From the NCBI GenBank assembly GCA_964490725.1, contig CAZBDU010000134.1:1-11368 (forward strand): a stretch of DNA of 11,368 nt. The letters are read 5' to 3'. Below the pieces are notes generated by a model that did no database searches, had not been told where the DNA came from, and was given only the letters and a program-made list of their open reading frames with translations. The translations under genes and the position numbers were made by a program. This stretch comes from CAZBDU01 sp964490725 (GTDB lineage Bacteria > Spirochaetota > Spirochaetia > SZUA-6 > DRHE01). Shown here in pieces: positions 1-9,802 of this stretch (positions within the stretch are counted from its first letter, which is position 1; every line of letters begins with the position of its first letter).

Positions 1-48
1 ATCGCCTTGCCTACGCCCGGCTACCGGTCAACTATGCCCTACGGACTC

Positions 49-732
49 CTAGGGCGTGCTCAGGAACTCGCCGATGTGTGCGGCCGCGCGGCGGCCGTGG
101 TTGATGGCCCGCACCACCAGGGAGGCTCCGGAGTGGGCGTCCCCGGCGGAGAAGATCCCCGCCTCGGAGGTCATGTACCGGCTGTCCACCGCCACGTTGC
201 CCCGGCGGTCCAGCTTCACCCGCAGGTCCTGCAGCAGGCGGCTGTGCTCCACGTGGACGAACCCCATGGCCAGCAGCACCAGGTCCACCTCCATCTCCCA
301 CTCGGTGCCGGGAATCTCCACCGGCGCCGGGGAGCCTCCCGAGCCCTTGGGCTTCCACTCCACCCGCGTGAAGTGGGCCTTCTGCACCCAGGGGTCGTAG
401 CCCCCGGAGAACTGGGTGCAGGAGGCGGACCACCGCCGCTCGCAGCCTTCCTCGTGGGAGGTGGAGGTGCGCAGGATGCGGGGCCACCACGGCCACTCGG
501 GGTTGGAGGGCTCCTTCCACTCCCGCGGCTTGGGCAGGATCTCCACCTGCAGCACCGAGCGGGCGCCCTGGCGGATGGAGGTGCCCACGCAGTCCGAGCC
601 GGTATCCCCGCCCCCCACCACCAGGACGCGCTTGTTCCTGGCGGATAGGGAGCTGTGCAGCGCCTCCTCCTGGTCGATCTCTCCCCCGGTCACTTTGTGG
701 GGGTGGGTTTGTAACTCCATGGCTAAATCCAC
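49..732 (-). CDS. gltD: GltD C-terminal fragment (NADPH-binding half), downstream of the premature TAA
   Basis: This is the remainder of gltD, 227 residues if begun at GTG 732, or 223 if begun at ATG 720. It has the NADPH Rossmann motif VVGGGDTGSDCVG (about 38-50), the GltD-typical EILPKP and SHEEG segments, and a C-terminal FAD-binding motif FSAGDAH (194-200) with an intact end. It is in the same frame as the upstream fragment and begins only two codons after the stop. The purine-rich AAGAAGGGG between TAA and GTG is too close to serve GTG well but lies about 11 nt before ATG 720, so reinitiation is possible, though unproven. Known GltD proteins are single chains, so a working two-piece enzyme would be unusual. 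Confidence 0.6.
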   Translation of the reverse strand: MDLAMELQTHPHKVTGGEIDQEEALHSSLSARNKRVLVVGGGDTGSDCVGTSIRQGARSVLQVEILPKPREWKEPSNPEWPWWPRILRTSTSHEEGCERRWSASCTQFSGGYDPWVQKAHFTRVEWKPKGSGGSPAPVEIPGTEWEMEVDLVLLAMGFVHVEHSRLLQDLRVKLDRRGNVAVDSRYMTSEAGIFSAGDAHSGASLVVRAINHGRRAAAHIGEFLSTP

Positions 733-738
733 CCCTTC

Positions 739-1490
739 TTATTGCCGGCCGGGGCCCCCTGATCCCCGGGGCTTGCCGGCGCCCAGCGCCAGGAGGATCA
801 CGTCGTACTTCCGCCGCAGGTAGCGCACCGAAAGGTCCTCGCCGATCACCACGTCCGTCTCGAACTCCACCCCTTCGGCGCGCATCTGCGCGAGGCGCCG
901 ATCCAGGACGTGCTTCTCCAGCTTGAAATCCGGGATCCCGTAGCGGAGTATTCCCCCCATCTTGGGCGACTTCTCGAACAGGGAGACCTGGTGTCCCATG
1001 CGCCGCAGCAGCTGCGCCGCGGCCAGGCCGGCGGGCCCGCTCCCGATCACCGCCACCCTCCTGCCGCTCTCCCGGCGCGGCCGCGGCCGGACCCAACCTT
1101 GCGCCCAGGCCTTCTCGATGATGGCCAGCTCGATCGCCTTGATGGACACCGGCTCGGAGTTGATGGACAGAGTGCAGGAGGCCTCACAGGGGGCCGGGCA
1201 GATCCTGCCGGTGATCTCGGGGAAGTTGTTGGTCATCTCCAGACGCTGCCAGGCCTCCTGCCAGCGCCCGCGGTAGACCAGGTCGTTCCACTCCGGGATG
1301 AGGTTGTACACAGGGCAGCCCATGGCGTGGCAGAAGGGCACCCCGCAGTCCATGCAGCGGGCCCCTTCGCGGGCCAGCTCCTCCTCGGCAGCCGGGAGGG
1401 CGACCTCCCGGTAGTCCTTCACCCGCTCCTCCACGGGCCTGTAGCGTGATTTCAGGCGCCTGTATTCCATGAATCCCGTGGTCCTACCCA

Positions 1491-1491
<1 letters not shown>
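739..1491 (-). CDS. gltD: GltD N-terminal fragment (Fe-S clusters and FAD domain), ends at the premature TAA
   Basis: This is the part of gltD made before the stop, 250 residues. Cys46, 49, 54 and 59 (in CMDCGVPFC and the following GC) and Cys98, 102 and 106 (CPAPCEASC) are the conserved cysteines of the Fe-S region. The N-terminal FAD-binding Rossmann motif VIGSGPAG is at about 149-156, followed by GGILRYGIPDFKL, another GltD hallmark. The fragment ends at GAGKPRGSGGPGRQ, before the NADPH-binding domain, so alone it should not oxidise NADPH. Start, Shine-Dalgarno site and one-base overlap with gltB all look normal. If the stop is real, this fragment would probably be made with GltB, since the start is translationally linked to the gltB stop. 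Confidence 0.8.
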
Positions 1492-6044
<4,553 letters not shown>

Positions 6045-6092
6045 GAGGCGTCCGTGATCCCCCGGTTCCGCAAGTTTATGACGACCTCGTAT

Positions 6093-6121
6093 ATGCATGC
6101 AGTTTTCCGTATTTTTGTCAA
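6093..6121 (-). promoter_or_regulatory. Candidate gltB promoter with perfect -35 TTGACA
   Basis: On the minus strand TTGACA lies at 6121-6116, a perfect -35 box in otherwise GC-rich DNA, 72 bp before the chosen gltB ATG. The -10 is unclear. A 17-bp spacer gives ATGCAT (6098-6093), preceded by an extended -10 type TGC. A better looking CATATA (6095-6090) needs a 20-bp spacer. Transcription from here would begin near 6085, downstream of ATG 6098, which supports ATG 6044 as the real start. The -35 box abuts the inverted repeat at 6123-6157. Confidence 0.4.
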
Positions 6122-6122
6122 C

Positions 6123-6157
6123 CGCCGCGCGCAACCCCGTGCAACCCCTTCGCGGCG
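6123..6157. promoter_or_regulatory. GC inverted repeat enclosing two GCAACCCC copies; candidate operator
   Basis: CGCCGCG (6123-6129) and CGCGGCG (6151-6157) form a perfect 7-bp inverted repeat separated by 21 bp. The interior carries GCAACCCC twice in the same direction (6131-6138 and 6141-6148), exactly 10 bp apart, about one helical turn. The element is directly upstream of the gltB -35 box and about 36 bp upstream of the pdhA -35 candidate, a good place for a shared regulator site. No regulator gene is in the window and I do not recognise the motif. The arms are pure GC, so chance is a real alternative. Confidence 0.35.
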
Positions 6158-6186
6158 TCGATGTCGATATCTTTCAGATCTTTCAG
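6157..6186. repeat. Two adjoining perfect tandem duplications (GTCGAT x2, ATCTTTCAG x2)
   Basis: GTCGAT is repeated head to tail at 6157-6162 and 6163-6168. It is followed at once by ATCTTTCAG repeated head to tail at 6169-6177 and 6178-6186. Both duplications are exact. They lie between the inverted repeat and the pdhA-side promoter candidate, so they may be protein-binding sites or replication slippage products. The sequence itself is certain; the function is unknown. Confidence 0.6.
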
Positions 6187-6192
6187 TGGGCG

Positions 6193-6220
6193 TTGCCTGA
6201 CTAAAACTGTAATATATAGG
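6193..6220 (+). promoter_or_regulatory. Candidate pdhABC promoter (TTGCCT, 16 bp, TATAGG)
   Basis: TTGCCT (6193-6198) and TATAGG (6215-6220) are separated by 16 bp in a strikingly AT-rich patch (CTAAAACTGTAATATATAGG) of GC-rich DNA. Transcription would start near 6227 and give a leader of about 23 nt that contains the pdhA ribosome binding site. The -35 matches consensus at four positions (TTG-C-) at most, so the assignment rests mainly on the AT-rich -10 and its position. Confidence 0.4.
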
Positions 6221-6237
6221 GCAGACCCGGTCGTTGC

Positions 6238-6243
6238 AAGGAG
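6238..6243 (+). promoter_or_regulatory. pdhA ribosome binding site AAGGAG, sets the GTG start
   Basis: AAGGAG ends 6 nt before GTG 6250. No in-frame ATG is near it, so this site fixes GTG as the pdhA start. Confidence 0.75.
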
Positions 6244-6249
6244 TACCCA

Positions 6250-7401
6250 GTGTTCGAGCGTTATGACCCGCGTCGTGGCCAGCGCCTCGGCCTGCTCACC
6301 CCCGAGGGGGAGCTGCGGGAGGCGGATCCTCAGTTGCCGATCCTGAGCGACGCAGAGCTCCTGCGGGCTTTTCGGCTGATGAGCTTGGCGCGCGTGGCCG
6401 ACGAGTGGGCGATCAGTCTGAACCGGCAGGGCAGGATGCCCACCTATCCGCCCAACGCCGGGCAGGAAGCGAACGGGGTGGGGGCTCTCATGGCGCTGCG
6501 CCGGGAGGATTGGCTGGTGCCGGCGTTCCGGGAGCTCGGCGCCCTGCTGGCCCGGGGCATCCCCCTCAGCCAGCTGTACCTCTACTGGTACGGAAACGAG
6601 ATGGGCAGCCACCTGCCTCTGAAGTCCTTTCATACCCTGCCCATCGCCATTCCCGTGGGCAGCCAGCCGGCGCACGCGGTGGGTCTGGCCTACGCCGAGA
6701 AGCTGTCGCGCTCGGGACGGGTGGTGCTTTCCTTCATGGGGGAAGGAGCGATCTCCGAGGGCGCGGTGCACGAGGCGTTCAACCTGGCTGCCGTCTGGCA
6801 GGTGGGGGTGATCTTCTATGTGCAGAACAACGGGTGGGCCATATCCCTTCCCAGCCACCGGCAGACTGCCAGCGCCACCGTGGCGGAGAAGGCGTTCGCC
6901 TACGGCTTCGAAGGGGTGCAGGTTGACGGCAACGACCTGATGGCCGTCTACGCCGCGGTCTCTCTGGCCGCCCGGCTGGCCAGGGAGCAGGGGCGGCCGG
7001 TGATGATCGAAGGCTGCACCTACCGTCTGGGCGCTCACACCACCTCGGACGATCCGAGCCTGTACCGCGAGGAGTCGGAGGTCCGGCAGTGGGAGGCCCG
7101 CGACCCGTTGAAGCGGGTGGAGACCTATCTGCGCCGCCGGGGTCTGCTGGACGACGGGCGGCTGCGGGCGCTGCAGAAGGAGTGCCGCCAGGAGGCCCGC
7201 GAGGCGTTCCGGGAGGTGGAACGGCACCAGGACCCGGGCCTGGAAGACACTTTCCGCCACATGTACCGGCAGCTGCCTGCCGTGCTGCTGCGGCAGATGG
7301 AACGGCGCCGCAGTGGAGTGAGCCTGGAGCCGCCGGCGGAGAGCGCCGCGAGCGCCGGTGGACCGGCGCTCTCCCCTGCACGTACAGGGGGACGCCGGTG
7401 A
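6250..7401 (+). CDS. pdhA: Pyruvate dehydrogenase E1 component, alpha subunit
   Basis: This is the thiamine diphosphate (ThDP)-binding subunit of E1 (383 aa), which with PdhB decarboxylates pyruvate and acetylates the E2 lipoyl group. The start is GTG 6250. Visible features: the SLNRQGRMPTYPPNAGQEA segment (56-74) typical of Bacillus-type PdhA; the ThDP/Mg motif beginning at Gly164 and ending with Asn193-Asn194 (QNNGWAIS); and YRLGAHTTSDDP (258-269), the conserved active-site loop with His263. Oddity: the motif begins Gly164-Glu165-Gly166, where nearly all relatives have GDG. Glu could still bind Mg, but this is unusual. The last 30 or so residues are a Ser/Ala/Pro/Gly/Arg tail beyond the usual end; their DNA forms two hairpins before pdhB. 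The stop overlaps the pdhB start. Branched-chain or acetoin dehydrogenase E1 alpha are alternatives; the close match of PdhB to Bacillus PdhB favours pyruvate. Confidence 0.88.
   Translation: MFERYDPRRGQRLGLLTPEGELREADPQLPILSDAELLRAFRLMSLARVADEWAISLNRQGRMPTYPPNAGQEANGVGALMALRREDWLVPAFRELGALLARGIPLSQLYLYWYGNEMGSHLPLKSFHTLPIAIPVGSQPAHAVGLAYAEKLSRSGRVVLSFMGEGAISEGAVHEAFNLAAVWQVGVIFYVQNNGWAISLPSHRQTASATVAEKAFAYGFEGVQVDGNDLMAVYAAVSLAARLAREQGRPVMIEGCTYRLGAHTTSDDPSLYREESEVRQWEARDPLKRVETYLRRRGLLDDGRLRALQKECRQEAREAFREVERHQDPGLEDTFRHMYRQLPAVLLRQMERRRSGVSLEPPAESAASAGGPALSPARTGGRR
7350..7390 (+). promoter_or_regulatory. Two consecutive hairpins at the pdhA 3' end; the second masks the pdhB ribosome binding site
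   Basis: Hairpin 1: GAGCGCCGGT (7350-7359) is complementary to ACCGGCGCTC (7362-7371), a very stable GC stem. Hairpin 2: CCCCTG (7373-7378) pairs with CAGGGG (7385-7390) around a 6-nt loop, with a possible extra T-G pair (7372/7391). The 3' arm of hairpin 2 contains most of the pdhB Shine-Dalgarno AGGGGGA (7386-7392). A ribosome finishing pdhA at 7401 would melt both stems and free the site. The pairing is seen; the coupling role is inferred. Confidence 0.5.
7386..7392 (+). promoter_or_regulatory. pdhB ribosome binding site AGGGGGA, favours GTG 7398
   Basis: AGGGGGA ends 5 nt before GTG 7398 but 14 nt before the next in-frame ATG (7407). It therefore supports the GTG start that overlaps the pdhA stop as GTGA. 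Confidence 0.65.
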
Positions 7402-8381
7402 GCCTCATGACCCTGGTGGCCGCCGTCAACGACGGCCTGCGCAGCGAGATGGCCGCCGACGGGCGGGTGCTGGTGTTCGGCGAGGACGTGGGCCGGGAAG
7501 GGGGGGTGTTCCGGGCCACCGTGGGGCTGCAGGAGGGGTTCGGGGAGGAGCGCTGCTTCGACACGCCCCTCTCGGAGGCGGGGATCGTGGGCGCGGCGGT
7601 GGGCATGGCGATCGCTGGCCTGCGGCCGGTGGTGGAGATCCAGTTCTCCGGCTTCTTCTACCCGGCGTTCGACCAGATCGTGAGCCATGCCGCGCGCATG
7701 CGCAACCGCACCCGGGGCGCCCTCACCGTGCCGCTGGTGGTCCGCATGCCCTACGGCGGTGGCATCAACGCGCCGGAGCATCACTCCGAGAACCCGGAGG
7801 CGCTCCTGGCCCATGTTCCCGGGCTGAAGGTGGTGATCCCCTCCACCCCCTACGACGCCAAGGGGCTGCTGCTGGCCGCCATCCGCGACCCGGACCCGGT
7901 GGTCTACCTGGAGCCCAAGCGCCTGTACAGGTCGGTCCGCCAGGAGGTGCCGGCTGAGCCCTACGTGGTCGAGCTGGGAAAGGCGAAGGTGGTGGCGGAG
8001 GGAGAGGCGCTGACAGTGGTCTCCTACGGGGCGCAGATGAAGGAGGTGCGGGAGGCGGTGGCCCTGCTGCACCAGGAGGGGATCCGGCCCGAGCTGATCG
8101 ACCTCCGTACGGTCTACCCTCCGGACCTGGAGACGGTGACGGCCTCGGTTCGCCGCACGGGCCGCTTCCTGGTGGTGCACGAAGCTCCGGAGAGCTTCGG
8201 GGTGGGTGCGGAGCTGGTGGCCAGGGTCATCGAGGAGGCGTATCCCTGGCTGCAGGCCCCGCCGGTGCGGCTTGCCGGTGCGGACACGGTCTTTCCGCTG
8301 CCCCGGGGCGAAGAACACTACGTGATCGGCCGGGAGCGCATCGCGGAGGCGGCCAGGCGGTTGCTGGGCTACAGGCCCTGA
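7398..8381 (+). CDS. pdhB: Pyruvate dehydrogenase E1 component, beta subunit
   Basis: This subunit completes the E1 alpha2beta2 tetramer and its ThDP site. From GTG 7398 it is 327 aa, the usual PdhB size of about 325. Visible motifs: GEDVGREGGVFR (28-39); DTPLSEAGIVG (55-65), with Glu60 as the Glu that activates the ThDP aminopyrimidine ring; VVEIQFSGFFYPAFDQI (78-94); the PYGGGINAPEHHSENPEA active-site segment with His128-His129; and VIPSTPYDAKGLL followed by RLYRSVRQEVP, which closely follows Bacillus PdhB. The C-terminal transketolase-type domain includes YGAQMKEV, DLRTVYPPD, and VVHEAP with ADTVFP. It overlaps pdhA by 4 bases (GTGA) and is followed by pdhC after 9 bp, so the three should be co-transcribed. 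A branched-chain E1 beta is the main alternative. No truncation or missing residue is seen. Confidence 0.92.
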   Translation: MSLMTLVAAVNDGLRSEMAADGRVLVFGEDVGREGGVFRATVGLQEGFGEERCFDTPLSEAGIVGAAVGMAIAGLRPVVEIQFSGFFYPAFDQIVSHAARMRNRTRGALTVPLVVRMPYGGGINAPEHHSENPEALLAHVPGLKVVIPSTPYDAKGLLLAAIRDPDPVVYLEPKRLYRSVRQEVPAEPYVVELGKAKVVAEGEALTVVSYGAQMKEVREAVALLHQEGIRPELIDLRTVYPPDLETVTASVRRTGRFLVVHEAPESFGVGAELVARVIEEAYPWLQAPPVRLAGADTVFPLPRGEEHYVIGRERIAEAARRLLGYRP

Positions 8382-8390
8382 GGAGAAGGA

Positions 8391-9713
8391 ATGCGGTTCG
8401 AGTTCAGATTCCCGGACATCGGGGAGGGCATCCACGAAGGGACGGTGCTGGAGTGGCGATGCAGCCCGGGCCAGGAGGTGGAGGAAGGCCAGACCCTGGC
8501 GCTCATCGAGACGGACAAGGTAGTGGCCGAGATCCCGGCCCCCCGCTCCGGGCGCGTGGAGAGCCTGGAGGTGGGCGAGGGGGAAACGATCCAGGTCGGC
8601 CAGCCGCTGGTGACCCTGGAAACGGCTGGAGAGGAGCCCTCGCCTGCGGAGGTCGCCGTCGAGGAGGAGAAGGCCGGAGTGGTCGGCCGGCTGGAGGGAA
8701 GCGGGGGGATGGTGCTGCCGGAGAGCTTCGAGGGGCGCGAGGCCGGCCTGCCGGAGGGGAGCGGCAACGGCAGGTCGCGCCGGATACCGGACCGCGCCAA
8801 GGCCTCTCCAGTGGCCCGGCGGCTGGCCTCCCGCGAGGGCGTCGACATCGAGACGCTCCGGGGGAGCGGACCCGGCGGCCGGGTGCTGAAGGAGGACGTG
8901 CTGCAGGCCCACGGCGGCGACGGCGGGCCGGGAGCGGGCTCCCATGAAGCCGCGGGCGCCGGTCCCCGCGCCGGGACGGCCTCCCCGGCCAGTCCCGCCG
9001 CCTCCCAGAGCGCAGGGGCCGGCCGGCGGCAGGCCCTGTCCACCTTCAGGCGTACCGTGGCACGGAACATGGAGGCCAGCTGGCAGATTCCCGCAGCGGT
9101 GGTCCACGAGCAGACCGCAGTGGACGAGCTGGTAGCCGCCCGGGAGGCCCTCCGCCAGGAGCCCGAGGGGGTGGCGGGGCTCACCTACCTGCCGTTCTTC
9201 ATCAAGGCCGCGGCTTTCGCGTTGGGGCGCTTTCCCCTGCTGAATGCCCGCTTCTACGCGGACTCCCAGGAGGTGGAGACCCTCCCCGAGATCAACATCG
9301 GTTTCGCGCTGGACGGGCCGGAGGGCCTGGTGGTGCCGGTGATTCCCCAGGCCGACAGGGCCACCCTGCGCGGCATCCAGGAGCAGATCGACCGGCGCCG
9401 CCGGGAGGCGCGGGAGAAGACCCTGGGGCTGTCCCACCTGCGGGGGGGCACCTTCACCATCAGCAACTACGGCGGCATCGGCGGGCTCTACGGCCGGCCC
9501 CTGATTCTGCCGCCCCAGGTGGCGCTGCTGGGCATCGGACGGTTGCACCAGGCGCCCGTGGTGCGCTCGGGAGCGGTGGTCCCCGGGTGGCTGCTGCCCC
9601 TCTCGCTGGTTTTCGACCACCGTCTCATCGACGGAGCCTACGCGGTGCGCTTCCTGAGGGCGCTCACGGAGCTGCTGGCCCGTCCGTACCGGTTGATCGC
9701 CTGCCTGGGCTGA
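8391..9713 (+). CDS. pdhC: Dihydrolipoamide acetyltransferase, E2 of the pyruvate dehydrogenase complex
   Basis: E2 forms the core of the complex and moves the acetyl group from E1 to CoA on a lipoyl arm. It is 440 aa with ATG 8391, preceded by AGGAG (8381-8385) overlapping the pdhB stop. Domains: one lipoyl domain (1 to about 78) with the lipoylated Lys43 in IETDKVV; a Gly/Glu-rich linker (about 79-130); a peripheral subunit-binding domain (about 136-172: ASPVARRLA, GSGPGGRVLKEDV); a second Ala/Gly/Pro linker (about 173-212); and the catalytic domain (about 213-440), with TFTISNYGGIGG and the active-site DHRLIDG (His410, Asp414). It has a single lipoyl domain, as in many Gram-positive E2 proteins. 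No E3 gene follows. Substrate (pyruvate or branched-chain oxo acid) is assigned from the neighbours, not from E2 itself. Confidence 0.92.
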   Translation: MRFEFRFPDIGEGIHEGTVLEWRCSPGQEVEEGQTLALIETDKVVAEIPAPRSGRVESLEVGEGETIQVGQPLVTLETAGEEPSPAEVAVEEEKAGVVGRLEGSGGMVLPESFEGREAGLPEGSGNGRSRRIPDRAKASPVARRLASREGVDIETLRGSGPGGRVLKEDVLQAHGGDGGPGAGSHEAAGAGPRAGTASPASPAASQSAGAGRRQALSTFRRTVARNMEASWQIPAAVVHEQTAVDELVAAREALRQEPEGVAGLTYLPFFIKAAAFALGRFPLLNARFYADSQEVETLPEINIGFALDGPEGLVVPVIPQADRATLRGIQEQIDRRRREAREKTLGLSHLRGGTFTISNYGGIGGLYGRPLILPPQVALLGIGRLHQAPVVRSGAVVPGWLLPLSLVFDHRLIDGAYAVRFLRALTELLARPYRLIACLG

Positions 9714-9719
9714 CCCTCC

Positions 9720-9745
9720 GGGCGGCAGCGCCCTCGTCGGCGAGG
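9720..9745 (+). other. Two small overlapping GC hairpins just after pdhC
   Basis: GGGCG (9720-9724) pairs with CGCCC (9729-9733), and CCTCG (9732-9736) pairs with CGAGG (9741-9745), each around a 4-nt loop. They share bases 9732-9733, so the full stems exclude each other. No T-tract follows either. They may take part in ending pdhC transcription, but the evidence is only base pairing in GC-rich DNA. Confidence 0.25.
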
Positions 9746-9748
9746 CGG

Positions 9749-9777
9749 AGCCGGGCGCCTGCTTTCCTCGCCCGGCT
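9749..9777 (+). terminator. Strong GC hairpin after pdhC, possible terminator without T-tract
   Basis: AGCCGGGCG (9749-9757) and CGCCCGGCT (9769-9777) form a perfect 9-bp stem around an 11-nt loop, 36 bp after the pdhC stop. It is the strongest structure in the gap, but the following bases are GACGGACGG and not T-rich, so it is not a classical intrinsic terminator. Its 3' arm falls between the -35 and -10 positions of the proposed mprF promoter. Confidence 0.35.
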
Positions 9778-9792
9778 GACGGACGGTACAAT
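9763..9792 (+). promoter_or_regulatory. Candidate mprF promoter, -10 TACAAT close to the ATG
   Basis: TACAAT (9787-9792) matches the -10 consensus at 5 of 6 bases in a GC-rich setting and ends 10 nt before ATG 9803. The -35 is poor: TTTCCT at 9763-9768 with an 18-bp spacer. A normal start site about 7 nt past the -10 would leave only 3 to 5 nt of leader, so the mRNA would be nearly leaderless. Against this, AGG at 9793-9795 could be a weak Shine-Dalgarno 7 nt before the ATG on a longer transcript. Confidence 0.4.
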
Positions 9793-9802
9793 AGGCGGCG
9801 TC

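Noticed and set aside
34..57. Hairpin over the gltD stop codon (GCCCTA 36-41 with TAGGGC 50-55) as a terminator
   Set aside because: The stem is only 6 bp plus weak outer pairs, it includes the stop codon, and no T-tract follows in the gltD direction.
739..741. Stop codon recoding (selenocysteine or pyrrolysine) in gltD
   Set aside because: The codon is TAA, not TGA or TAG. The position is normally Leu and no recoding structure is evident.
6250..9713. Branched-chain 2-oxo acid or acetoin dehydrogenase instead of pyruvate dehydrogenase
   Set aside because: It is not excluded, but the PdhA N-terminal segment and the PdhB PSTPYDAKGLL / RLYRSVRQEVP segments follow Bacillus PdhA/PdhB most closely, and no branched-chain catabolic genes are nearby.
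7125..9791. 888-codon open frame on the minus strand across pdhABC
   Set aside because: It is antisense to three clearly recognised genes. Long antisense frames are common in GC-rich DNA with strong third-position bias. The translation is rich in Gly, Pro, Arg, His and Gln with no recognisable domain.
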